NCBI GenBank assembly: GCA_050942825.1
Contig: JBMNOA010000032.1
Location: 1 to 19,558 of the forward strand
Origin: CAYRML01 sp050942825
Lineage (GTDB): Bacteria > Bacillota > Dehalobacteriia > UBA4068
Length of the DNA stretch: 19,558 nucleotides
Direction of reading: 5' to 3'
Below, piece by piece: positions 1 through 7,261 of this stretch. Positions within the stretch are counted from its first letter, which is position 1; every line of letters starts with the position of its first letter. The position numbers were made by a program, and so were the translations under genes. Below the pieces are notes generated by a model. It saw nothing but the letters and a program-made list of their open reading frames with translations. It had not been told where the DNA came from and ran no database searches.

Positions 1-1
1 T

Positions 2-119
2 TCCTGGTGATTATGGCGAAGAGGCCACACCTGTTCCCATTCCGAACACAGTAGTTAAGCTCTTCAGCGCCGATGGTACTTGGGTCGCTGGACCCTGGGA
101 GAGTAGGTCATTGCCAGGT
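2..119 (+). rRNA. rrf: 5S ribosomal RNA
   Basis: The terminal stem is visible: CCTGGTGAT near base 3 pairs with ATTGCCAGG ending at 118. The internal conserved stretches of bacterial 5S rRNA (GAAGAGGCCACACC, CCGAACACAG, TTAAGC) are in order. The length of about 118 nt is normal. It is followed 10 nt later by tRNA-Asn, so this is the 3' end of an rRNA operon whose 16S and 23S genes lie left of the window. The exact ends are uncertain by a few bases. Confidence 0.95.
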
Positions 120-129
120 TTAAATTTAT

Positions 130-205
130 TCCTCGATAGCTCAATAGGTAGAGCATGCGGCTGTTAACCGCAGGGTTGTTGGTTCGAGTCCAACTCGGGG
201 AGCCA
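130..205 (+). tRNA. tRNA-Asn (anticodon GTT)
   Basis: A complete cloverleaf can be drawn. The acceptor stem TCCTCGA pairs with TCGGGGA (one T-G pair). The anticodon stem-loop is CGGCTGTTAACCG with anticodon GTT, and the T-loop is GGTTCGAGTCC. The CCA end is encoded at 203-205. It is co-transcribed with the 5S rRNA just upstream. Confidence 0.96.
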
Positions 206-239
206 AGAAAAGTTGCTATATAGCAACTTTTCTTTTTTT
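206..239 (+). terminator. Rho-independent terminator of the rRNA-tRNA operon
   Basis: A long perfect hairpin (GAAAAGTTGCTA pairing with TAGCAACTTTTC) starts right after the tRNA-Asn CCA end and runs into seven T residues. It ends the rRNA/tRNA transcript before the heat-shock operon. The following 240-342 is AT-rich and shows no gene. Confidence 0.9.
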
Positions 240-342
240 GAAAAAATAAAGAAATTAGTAAATTATTTAAGATAATAATAGGAAATATTATTAAAATGTA
301 AAAAAATAAGAAAATATAGTCTTATTTCCCTTTTTTTACTGC

Positions 343-373
343 TTGAATAGATAAGGGGTTTTGGGTTTATAAT
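343..373 (+). promoter_or_regulatory. Probable sigma-A promoter of the ctsR operon
   Basis: There is a perfect -10 box, TATAAT, at 368-373. A TTGAAT at 343-348 can serve as -35, but with a long 19-bp spacer. Transcription would start near 380, directly at the first CtsR-box-like repeat, an arrangement that suits repression by blocking initiation. The -10 is convincing; the -35 assignment is less so. Confidence 0.55.
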
Positions 374-380
374 TAATAAA

Positions 381-397
381 GGTCAGGGAAAATCAAA
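381..397 (+). promoter_or_regulatory. CtsR operator, upstream copy (degenerate)
   Basis: Two heptads separated by 3 bp: GGTCAGG, GAA, AATCAAA. The known CtsR box is a direct repeat of the form (A/G)GTCAAA-NNN-(A/G)GTCAAA. This copy departs from it in each half. It sits just downstream of the TATAAT box and one base before a better-matching copy, hence the assignment. Confidence 0.55.
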
Positions 398-398
398 A

Positions 399-415
399 AG
401 TCAATAATGGTCAGC
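399..415 (+). promoter_or_regulatory. CtsR operator, downstream copy
   Basis: AGTCAAT, a 3-bp AAT spacer, then GGTCAGC: a good match to the direct-repeat CtsR heptad box. It lies 35 bp upstream of the ctsR start codon and downstream of the -10 box. With the 381-397 copy it gives four heptads in tandem, consistent with autorepression of the ctsR-mcsA-mcsB-clpC operon by CtsR. Confidence 0.75.
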
Positions 416-449
416 CCGGGTAAAATGTTTATCAGGTGGTGAAGATATT

Positions 450-932
450 TTGAGTACCTTAGCGGATCAAATAGAAAAATATTTAAAAAATTTATTGGAC
501 AATAAAGACACAGGTGTATTGGAACTAAGACGAGTTGATCTGGCGGAAATCTTTATGTGTGTTCCTTCGCAAATCAATTATGTATTAGAAACTCGTTTTA
601 CCAATGATCATGGTTATCATGTAGAGAGCCGTCGAGGCGGGGGTGGATATTTGCGCATCATAAGACTTTCACTTGATCCTTCTAAGAGATTAAATGATGC
701 CATCCAATCGATTGCCGGCCAACAAGTAACTCATCAAGCAGGTGTTGGTTTGATTAATCGCTTGAAAGAAGAAAAATTTTTAACTAAAAGAGAAGCTATG
801 CTTATACAAGCAATTATTGAAAATTCTTTATTGAAAAATTGTTATGAAGGACCGGATTTTTTAAGAGGTAGAATTTTACAAACTGTTTTAGTTAATATTT
901 TACGCAAAGATTTTGAAAAGGAGGGAGAATAA
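450..932 (+). CDS. ctsR: CtsR, class III stress gene transcriptional repressor
   Basis: CtsR is a dimeric winged-helix repressor of clp/class III heat-shock genes. It is inactivated by heat and, with McsB present, removed through ClpCP. The 160-aa length suits the family. The N-terminal helix-turn-helix includes CVPSQINYVLETRF, followed by the wing with the conserved glycine-rich loop: Arg61-Arg62, then four glycines at 63-66. That loop is the known thermosensor, and its arginines are reported McsB targets. The start is TTG, supported by AGGTGGTGA at 434-442; no in-frame ATG upstream escapes a stop codon. It is the first gene of the operon, and its stop codon directly abuts the ATG of mcsA, so the two are translationally coupled. 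Autoregulation is supported by CtsR-box-like sites upstream. Confidence 0.95.
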   Translation: MSTLADQIEKYLKNLLDNKDTGVLELRRVDLAEIFMCVPSQINYVLETRFTNDHGYHVESRRGGGGYLRIIRLSLDPSKRLNDAIQSIAGQQVTHQAGVGLINRLKEEKFLTKREAMLIQAIIENSLLKNCYEGPDFLRGRILQTVLVNILRKDFEKEGE

Positions 933-1460
933 ATGTTATGTAATAAATGCCAAAGCCGCACAGCCACGGTTCACATAATCGTGTCGGAAAACGGGCAAAA
1001 GCAAGAACAACATCTTTGTGATATCTGTGCTGCCGATGCAGGTCACTTTAATATTGGTTCGGAACTTGCTTTGCATAAATTTTTCCCTAGCTTCTTTTTA
1101 AATGAAAAAATATCGGAATTATCCCAAGTAACACCGGCCAAAGCCTGCTCTAATTGTGGATTAACTTATCAGCAATTAGTTAAACATGGTAAGCTAGGAT
1201 GTAATAAATGTTATGATGTCTTTTCTTTACAATTGCAGCCTTTGTTGTTAAAGATCCATTCTGCTGACCGTCATCATGGCAAGTCTCCTATGCCCTCCAA
1301 TTTAGCAATAAAACCCCTACAGAAAAAAAATGCCCTCTTGGAATCTTTGCGGCATCAAATGGCGGAATTAGTGATGGAGGAAAAATTTGAAGAAGCTGCT
1401 ATTATTAGGGATAAAATAAGAGCTATAGAAAAGAAAGAGGAGGCGGATAAGAATGGATGA
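933..1460 (+). CDS. mcsA: McsA, zinc-binding activator of the McsB arginine kinase
   Basis: McsA binds metal through CxxC pairs and stimulates McsB kinase activity. The 175-aa protein has one N-terminal zinc site (Cys3/Cys6 and Cys29/Cys32) and a second set, Cys72/Cys75 and Cys90/Cys93. A C-terminal UVR-type helical segment follows at about residues 136-171 (MAELVMEEKFEEAAIIRDKI), of the kind seen in UvrB and ClpC. The ATG follows a strong GGAGGGAG within the end of ctsR. The gene overlaps mcsB by 8 nt, so all genes here are probably translated in a coupled way. The order ctsR-mcsA-mcsB-clpC is the standard one. Confidence 0.94.
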   Translation: MLCNKCQSRTATVHIIVSENGQKQEQHLCDICAADAGHFNIGSELALHKFFPSFFLNEKISELSQVTPAKACSNCGLTYQQLVKHGKLGCNKCYDVFSLQLQPLLLKIHSADRHHGKSPMPSNLAIKPLQKKNALLESLRHQMAELVMEEKFEEAAIIRDKIRAIEKKEEADKNG

Positions 1461-2514
1461 AATGATTTTTCAGCCAAAAAGCAAATGGACATCCGGGTTA
1501 GATGATATTATCATCAGCAGCCGTATCCGCTTGGCCCGTAATTTACAAGATTTTTCTTTTCCGCAAAGAATAAATAGTGAAAAAGCCAAGGAGATTTTGG
1601 ATAAAAGCGAAAAGGCAATTGCACATTTAAGTAAAAAAAACGGTCATCGTTATTATTTTTACCGCCTGCAGGAATTAAATGAGCAAAAAAAAGGCATTTT
1701 GCTGGAAAAGCATTTGATCAGCCCGCCTTTACTGGAAACTAAAATTCCCGCTGCGGTAGCTATAAGAGAAGACCAAGCAGTTGCCATTATGTTTAATGAA
1801 GAGGATCATTTACGTATTCAATGTTTTTTGCCTGCCGCACAGTTGGAGGAAGCTTGGCTCCTAGCCAGCAAAACAGATGATATTTTGTCTGAATTTCTTC
1901 ATTACGCCTTTGATAGTAAATTAGGCTATTTAACGTCCTGTCCCACCAATATCGGCACGGGACTGAGAGCCTCTTTAATGTTGCATTTGCCGGGGTTGGT
2001 TATGTCTAAGCAAGCAGCTGCCATCTTTGATAGTATGCCAAGATTCGGCCTTACGGTCCGTGGTATCTATGGTGAAAGAACTCAGGGGCTCGGTAATTTG
2101 TTTCAGATATCTAACCAGGTTACCTTAGGTCAAAAAGAAGAGGATATAATCAATAAACTGAATTCTGTTGTAAATCAAGTAATGGAGCAGGAAAGACAAT
2201 GCAGGCGGCAATTGCAAAAAAAATATGCTAATGAACTTTATGATAGTATTTGGCGCTCTTATGGCATATTAGCTAATGCTAGAACCATCACTAGTGAAGA
2301 GATGATGGAGAAATTATCCCATTTAAGGTTAGGGGTAGATATGGGTATCATTGTCGGTATTACTACCCAGCAGATAAATGAACTGATGCTGGCGGGACAG
2401 CCTAATTTTATCAATGAAAGTTGTCACAAGAAACTCTCTTTCTCGCAAAGGGATTGGGAAAGAGCAAAATTAATTAGAAAAAATCTAAAAAATATAAATG
2501 TAAAGGAGGAATGA
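1453..2514 (+). CDS. mcsB: McsB, protein arginine kinase
   Basis: McsB phosphorylates arginines on CtsR and on damaged proteins, marking them for ClpC-ClpP. The 353-aa protein shows the phosphagen-kinase fold motifs: SSRIRLARNLQDFSFP near residue 23, the active-site region SCPTNIGTGLRASL, and YGERTQGLGNLFQISNQVTLG in the nucleotide-binding part. Near the C-terminus, Arg333-Asp334-x-x-Arg337-Ala338 matches the RDxxRA motif known in B. subtilis McsB to sense phosphoarginine allosterically, so allosteric self-activation is probably retained. The ATG lies inside the end of mcsA, behind AAGAGGAGG. clpC starts only 3 nt after its stop codon. Confidence 0.95.
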   Translation: MDEMIFQPKSKWTSGLDDIIISSRIRLARNLQDFSFPQRINSEKAKEILDKSEKAIAHLSKKNGHRYYFYRLQELNEQKKGILLEKHLISPPLLETKIPAAVAIREDQAVAIMFNEEDHLRIQCFLPAAQLEEAWLLASKTDDILSEFLHYAFDSKLGYLTSCPTNIGTGLRASLMLHLPGLVMSKQAAAIFDSMPRFGLTVRGIYGERTQGLGNLFQISNQVTLGQKEEDIINKLNSVVNQVMEQERQCRRQLQKKYANELYDSIWRSYGILANARTITSEEMMEKLSHLRLGVDMGIIVGITTQQINELMLAGQPNFINESCHKKLSFSQRDWERAKLIRKNLKNINVKEE

Positions 2515-2517
2515 TGC

Positions 2518-5040
2518 ATGTTAAATAGATTTACAGAAAAAGCGCAAAAAGTATTAATTTATGCCGAACAATTAGCTCAACAGTTAGGAGTTGAGCAAAT
2601 AGAGGCGCAGCATATATTGTGGGCTATATTAAAAGAAGGCACAGGCGTAGCAGCTCAGGTGCTTGCCAAGGCCGGAGTTAGGTTGGAGGATGTAGAAGCA
2701 GCTATAAATCCTGAGAATACCGGAAAGGGTCCGACTATCGAGCGTAAAGAACTTTCCCCCGGGGTTAAGCAAGTTATCAATATAGCGAATAATCTGTCAA
2801 ATCAGATGGGCGTTAGTTATATCGGAACGGAGCATTTGCTCTTAGGAGTATTGGAAGCACCGGCTTCTTCCATGGATGTCTGGATTGAAGATGCTTGTGG
2901 AGTTAAGGCAGATGATATTTTGAACAGTACTCTTAAAGCCTTGGGTTATCAAATGATTCCCGGTAGTGGGGCAAATGAAGGTAAAAACTATGCAAATACC
3001 GGCAGAGCCAGCAAAAAAGGTAAAAGCAGTACTCCTACGCTGGATGAATTTGGACGTGATCTAACTGTTGCCGCCAAAGAGGCAGAATTAGATCCTGTGA
3101 TCGGCAGGGAAAAAGAGATCGAAAGGGTTGTTCAAATCCTCTCTCGTCGTACTAAGAATAACCCGGTCTTAATTGGTGAACCCGGTGTTGGTAAAACTGC
3201 GATAGTGGAAGGCTTAGCTCAAATGATCATTGAGGGCAAAGTTCCGGAGACCTTAGTTAACAAGAGAGTAGTTACCCTGGATATGTCTTCTTTGGTAGCT
3301 GGCTCTAAATACCGTGGTGAATTCGAGGAAAGACTGAAAAAAGTGGTGGAAGAGGTTCGCGGATCAAGGAATGTGATACTCTTTATTGATGAATTGCATA
3401 CTTTGGTGGGTGCCGGAGCGGCTGAAGGAGCAATCGATGCTGCCAATATCTTAAAACCTGCGCTTTCTCGCGGTGAATTGCAATGTATCGGCGCAACAAC
3501 TCTTGATGAATACCGTAAGCATATTGAGAAGGATGCCGCTTTGGAAAGACGTTTCCAACCTATTACCGTTGGCGAACCTACCGAAGAGGATTCCGTAGAT
3601 ATTCTGCTGGGATTACGCGATAAATATGAGGCTCATCATGGTGTGGAAATTACCGATGAAGCTATAAAAGCATCTGTTAAGCTCTCTATCCGTTATTTGC
3701 CAGATCGTTTCTTGCCGGACAAGGCCATCGACTTGATTGACGAGGCTGCCTCTAAAGTACGCCTGGCCAGTCATACGGCACCCTCCGATTTGAAAGCAAG
3801 AGAAGAAAAATTAGCTGCTATCCAAAAAGAAAAAGAAGCTGCCATTGCGGGTGAGGAATTTGAAAAGGCTGCTCAATTACGTGACCAAGAACATGCTTTA
3901 AAAGAGGAAATAAATAAGGAAAGAGAATCCTGGAAAAAAGGTAAAATCAGTGAAAAAATGGTTGTAGACAAAGAAGAAATTGCGCAGGTTCTGGCTAATT
4001 GGACAGGCATACCGGTAGCCAAATTGCAAGAAGAGGAGAGCCAACGCTTGCTTAATTTGGAGGAAATGCTGCATGAAAGAGTAATTGGTCAAGATCAAGC
4101 TGTAATAAGTCTCTCTAAAGCAGTCAGAAGGGCCAGAGCAGGCTTGAAAGACGCTAAAAGGCCAGTCGGTTCCTTCATCTTCTTAGGTCCTACTGGGGTT
4201 GGTAAAACTGAATTAGCCAAGGCTTTGGCCAGCATCCTTTTTGGCTCCGAAGAAAATATGGTGCGTTTGGATATGAGCGAATATATGGAAAAACACACTG
4301 TCAGCAGATTGGTTGGTGCGCCCCCTGGATATATTGGTTATGATGAAGGCGGACAATTAACTGAAGCTGTACGTAGACGCCCCTATTGTGTAGTATTGCT
4401 GGACGAGATAGAAAAAGCCCATCCCGATGTTTTTAATATGTTATTACAGGTCTTGGAAGACGGACGTTTAACAGATTCCACAGGACGAACAGTCGATTTC
4501 CGTAACACTGTAATCATTATGACATCGAATTTAGGATCTTCAGTATTGCATAAAGAAGCCGTTTTAGGTTTTGATGTCAGTGGAAACAAAGGTAAAGAAC
4601 AAGAAGATTATGAAGTTAAAAAGAATAAAATGATGACTGTTCTCAAAAAAACCTTCCGTCCAGAGTTTTTGAATCGTATTGATGATATTATTATCTTTGA
4701 TTCTTTGACTAATGAAAATATCCAAGAAATCTCTAAGCTGATGGTTAAGGATATTCAAAAACGCTTGCAGGAACAAGATTTGTCACTGTTCTTAGATCAA
4801 GATGTCTATGCTCATCTTTCTGAAGAAGGCTTTGATCCTGAATATGGGGCCAGGCCCTTGAGAAGAGCGATTCTGCGTCTTATCGAAGATCCTCTTTCCG
4901 AAGCTTTGCTTAAAGGCGAATTTGCCGCCGGAGATAAAATTCACGGCTCTTTAAAAGATGGTCAGTTATATTTTGTCAAAGAGAAACAAACTGCTGAAAT
5001 AAATGATTCCAAGGAAGAAAATACCCCACAAGAGGATTAA
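2518..5040 (+). CDS. clpC: ClpC, AAA+ unfoldase subunit of the ClpCP protease
   Basis: ClpC unfolds proteins and feeds them to ClpP. Domains in the 840-aa chain: the double Clp-N repeat (about 1-150, which in B. subtilis reads phosphoarginine tags); AAA-1 with Walker A GEPGVGKT at 220-227 and Walker B ILFIDELHTLVG; a UVR-type middle domain at about 424-465 that marks it as ClpC rather than ClpA or ClpE; and AAA-2 with Walker A GPTGVGKT at 557-564 and Walker B VVLLDEIEKAHPDV. The tripeptide Leu683-Gly684-Phe685 fits the ClpP-docking loop. A C-terminal D2-small domain and an acidic tail end the protein. The ATG follows AAAGGAGGA. Last gene of the CtsR-controlled operon. Confidence 0.97.
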   Translation: MLNRFTEKAQKVLIYAEQLAQQLGVEQIEAQHILWAILKEGTGVAAQVLAKAGVRLEDVEAAINPENTGKGPTIERKELSPGVKQVINIANNLSNQMGVSYIGTEHLLLGVLEAPASSMDVWIEDACGVKADDILNSTLKALGYQMIPGSGANEGKNYANTGRASKKGKSSTPTLDEFGRDLTVAAKEAELDPVIGREKEIERVVQILSRRTKNNPVLIGEPGVGKTAIVEGLAQMIIEGKVPETLVNKRVVTLDMSSLVAGSKYRGEFEERLKKVVEEVRGSRNVILFIDELHTLVGAGAAEGAIDAANILKPALSRGELQCIGATTLDEYRKHIEKDAALERRFQPITVGEPTEEDSVDILLGLRDKYEAHHGVEITDEAIKASVKLSIRYLPDRFLPDKAIDLIDEAASKVRLASHTAPSDLKAREEKLAAIQKEKEAAIAGEEFEKAAQLRDQEHALKEEINKERESWKKGKISEKMVVDKEEIAQVLANWTGIPVAKLQEEESQRLLNLEEMLHERVIGQDQAVISLSKAVRRARAGLKDAKRPVGSFIFLGPTGVGKTELAKALASILFGSEENMVRLDMSEYMEKHTVSRLVGAPPGYIGYDEGGQLTEAVRRRPYCVVLLDEIEKAHPDVFNMLLQVLEDGRLTDSTGRTVDFRNTVIIMTSNLGSSVLHKEAVLGFDVSGNKGKEQEDYEVKKNKMMTVLKKTFRPEFLNRIDDIIIFDSLTNENIQEISKLMVKDIQKRLQEQDLSLFLDQDVYAHLSEEGFDPEYGARPLRRAILRLIEDPLSEALLKGEFAAGDKIHGSLKDGQLYFVKEKQTAEINDSKEENTPQED

Positions 5041-5080
5041 GCCGAGCAGGAAAATGAACAAAATCAGCTAATTATATGCA

Positions 5081-5104
5081 TTAGGCGGCGTTAGCGCCGC
5101 CTAA
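5081..5104 (+). terminator. GC-rich hairpin between clpC and radA, possible terminator or attenuator
   Basis: A perfect 10-bp stem (TTAGGCGGCG pairing with CGCCGCCTAA) closes a 4-nt TTAG loop, 40 bp after the clpC stop codon. Flanking GCAT/ATGC can extend it with one bulged base. No real T-run follows, only a mixed CTTTAT, so it may attenuate or protect the transcript rather than stop it fully. Confidence 0.45.
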
Positions 5105-5161
5105 ATGCTTTATCTATTTCAAACGAAAATCATGGCCAAGAATCTATCTAAGGAGAGGACA

Positions 5162-6532
5162 ATGAAAGAAAAGACTATCTTTGTCTGCAACTCTTGCGGT
5201 GCTACATCAGTCAAATGGTATGGGAAGTGTCCCAGTTGTAATGATTGGAATACTTTGGTTGAAGAAAGAATAGTTGTGGAAAAATCCGCCCAGGGTAAAA
5301 TCCGTAAAGAGATCGCTTTAGCCAAACCCATTAACCAAGTAGAATCTTTGGCTAACCCCCGTTATCTTTTGGGTATGACGGAGCTTGATTCTGTGTTGGG
5401 TGGAGGCTTAATGCCTGGATCCTCGGTACTTTTAGGGGGTGAACCAGGCATTGGTAAATCAACCATATTATTGCAGGCCGCCAAGCTGATGGCACAAAAT
5501 CATGGGCAAGTACTCTATATTACAGGAGAAGAGTCTATGCAACAGGTGCATTTGCGGGCACAAAGGTTGGATGCTTTAGATAATAATTTGTTGCTGCTGG
5601 CTGAAACTAATTTGCTGCTGGCTCTCGAGGAAGCAAGGCGCCATGAAATAAAGCTGTTAATAGTTGATTCAGTACAAGCACTTTTTATAGAGCATTTATC
5701 CAGCGCCCCAGGCAGTGTTTCTCAGGTGCGTGCTGTAGCAGCTTATTGTCTAGAATACGCCAGAGAAAAGCAGGTTTCTGTAATTCTAGTAGGACATGTA
5801 ACAAAAGAAGGCATGTTGGCCGGACCCAGAGTTTTGGAACATATGGTAGATACCGTGCTATATTTTGAGGGAGAAAGATATAATTCTTTACGTCTTTTAC
5901 GAGCAGTAAAAAACCGCTTTGGTTCTACTAATGAAATTGGAGTTTTTGAAATGGGTGAAAAAGGCTTGCTGGCCTTTTCTGATCCTTCCTTGTTTTTTTT
6001 GAATCAGAGGCCAAAAAATGTTCCGGGAAGCGTCGTTACTTGTTTGATGCAAGGCAGCAGACCCATGCTTTTAGAAGTGCAGGCTTTGGTTTGCCCGAGC
6101 AGTTTTGGTAATCCACGCCGGTTGGCCAGCGGTTTTGATTATAACAGATTGCTTTTGATCATTGCTGTATTAGAAAAAAGACTAGGATTATCTCTGGGAA
6201 CAAAGGATGTTTACCTCAATATAGCCGGAGGATTGAAGGTGGAAGACCGGGCGGCTGATTTGGCCATTGCTGCAGCTATTGCCTCATCTTTGAAAGAAGT
6301 TGCTTTGGCTGATAATTTATGCCTGTTAGGAGAGCTAGGCCTTTTAGGGGAGATCCGTTCCATTTCGCAAGTAACAAGAAGAGCCAAGGAAGCGCAGGCC
6401 TTCGGCTTCAATAATGTGTTTATCCCTCAGTCCGCTAGTAAGGAATTGCAAGATGCTAAAGATCTAAAAAACCTCAATACAGTGGTCTTTTATGATTTGC
6501 CGCAAGCATTAGTTTTATTAAATTTAGCATAG
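5162..6532 (+). CDS. radA: RadA, DNA repair and recombination helicase
   Basis: RadA is a RecA-like branch-migration helicase acting on recombination intermediates. An N-terminal zinc finger (Cys9, Cys12, Cys23, Cys26) is followed by the RecA core with Walker A GGEPGIGKST near residues 92-101. The RadA-specific KNRFG motif is in AVKNRFGSTNEIG. The C-terminal Lon-like domain includes NIAGGLKVEDRAADLAIAAA, with no serine where Lon has its nucleophile, as usual in RadA. I chose the ATG at 5162 (456 aa, normal length) because AAGGAGAGG sits just ahead of it and the protein then begins MKEKTIFVC as family members do. The frame stays open back to an ATG at 5105, inside a hairpin and without a ribosome site. 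disA does not follow. Confidence 0.95.
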   Translation: MKEKTIFVCNSCGATSVKWYGKCPSCNDWNTLVEERIVVEKSAQGKIRKEIALAKPINQVESLANPRYLLGMTELDSVLGGGLMPGSSVLLGGEPGIGKSTILLQAAKLMAQNHGQVLYITGEESMQQVHLRAQRLDALDNNLLLLAETNLLLALEEARRHEIKLLIVDSVQALFIEHLSSAPGSVSQVRAVAAYCLEYAREKQVSVILVGHVTKEGMLAGPRVLEHMVDTVLYFEGERYNSLRLLRAVKNRFGSTNEIGVFEMGEKGLLAFSDPSLFFLNQRPKNVPGSVVTCLMQGSRPMLLEVQALVCPSSFGNPRRLASGFDYNRLLLIIAVLEKRLGLSLGTKDVYLNIAGGLKVEDRAADLAIAAAIASSLKEVALADNLCLLGELGLLGEIRSISQVTRRAKEAQAFGFNNVFIPQSASKELQDAKDLKNLNTVVFYDLPQALVLLNLA

Positions 6533-6576
6533 AGGACCGGGATTTTCATAAAAATATAATTATTTTAAAACTTATA

Positions 6577-6605
6577 TTGACAGGCTTTTATCATTATGAT
6601 AAAAT
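6577..6605 (+). promoter_or_regulatory. carD promoter P1
   Basis: Perfect -35 TTGACA at 6577-6582, a 17-bp spacer and -10 TAAAAT at 6600-6605. It is the upstream one of two promoters with identical hexamers and spacing, 43 bp apart. Confidence 0.75.
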
Positions 6606-6619
6606 AATTTTTTCATAAA

Positions 6620-6648
6620 TTGACAATTCCCCCTGAATTTGCTAAAAT
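6620..6648 (+). promoter_or_regulatory. carD promoter P2
   Basis: Perfect -35 TTGACA at 6620-6625, a 17-bp spacer and -10 TAAAAT at 6643-6648. Transcription would begin around 6655, giving a leader of about 35 nt ahead of the carD start codon. Confidence 0.8.
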
Positions 6649-6689
6649 AAAATTAGCATTACAAATGTTTTATAAAATGGGGGAGAACA

Positions 6690-7169
6690 ATGTTTGCTGT
6701 TGGTGACAAAGTTGTTTATCCTGTGCATGGCGCCGGGGTTATACAGGCTATAGAACAAAGGGAAATATTAGGCCAGGAACACAACTATTATGTTTTGCAC
6801 ATTCCTTTTGGTGATATGACTTTATTGGTTCCCGTTGAGATGGTCAATAAACTAGGCATGAGAGAGGTTATACCTCAGGAACGCGTAAGTGAGATCTTTG
6901 ATATATTAAGGTCCCAACCAGATGAGTTTGATGATAATTGGAACAGGCGCTATCGTCAACATATGGATAAAATAAAGAGCGGTGATATCATAGATGTTGC
7001 ACAAGTAGTTCGTAATTTGATGTCACGTAATATGTCTAAAGGACTTTCTACCGGCGAAAAAAAACTTTTGGATCAAGCCAGACAAATATTAGTCAGTGAG
7101 TTGATGTTGGCGGAAGAAAAGAGTGAAAATGTGGTCATGGATGCTATTGATCAGGTTTTTATCAGTTAA
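6690..7169 (+). CDS. carD: CarD/CdnL-family RNA polymerase-binding regulator
   Basis: CarD-family proteins bind the RNA polymerase beta subunit through an N-terminal Tudor-like domain shared with Mfd (TRCF) and stabilise open promoter complexes, notably at rRNA promoters. Here the N-terminal domain (about 1-65) begins FAVGDKVVYPVHGAGVI and contains YYVLHIPFGDMTLLVPV, both typical. The rest (about 66-159) is helical, as in CdnL, and includes LSTGEKKLLDQARQILVSEL. The length of 159 aa is normal. The ATG is preceded by GGGGGAG. Two strong tandem promoters lie directly upstream, and a long hairpin follows the gene, so it may be partly a separate transcription unit from yacL. The family is clear; its target promoters cannot be told from sequence. 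Confidence 0.9.
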   Translation: MFAVGDKVVYPVHGAGVIQAIEQREILGQEHNYYVLHIPFGDMTLLVPVEMVNKLGMREVIPQERVSEIFDILRSQPDEFDDNWNRRYRQHMDKIKSGDIIDVAQVVRNLMSRNMSKGLSTGEKKLLDQARQILVSELMLAEEKSENVVMDAIDQVFIS

Positions 7170-7191
7170 ATATTAGATATGTTGGTTTTAT

Positions 7192-7226
7192 TGTCATCAA
7201 TAAGATGTTTCATCTTGTTGATGACA
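7192..7226 (+). terminator. Long hairpin between carD and yacL, possible partial terminator
   Basis: A 16-bp stem (TGTCATCAATAAGATG with CATCTTGTTGATGACA, one T-G pair) encloses a 3-nt TTT loop. The tail TTTGTCT is a poor T-run, so termination would be incomplete on the plus strand. It lies 22 bp past the carD stop codon and 35 bp before the yacL start, and could equally be a processing or stability element. Confidence 0.5.
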
Positions 7227-7261
7227 TTTGTCTAAAAATCTATTAAAGGAGGTGAAAAGAG

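Noticed and set aside
5105..5161. Longer radA form starting at 5105
   Set aside because: The 19 extra residues do not resemble RadA, the ATG lies at the edge of a hairpin without a ribosome site, and the 5162 start has a strong one.
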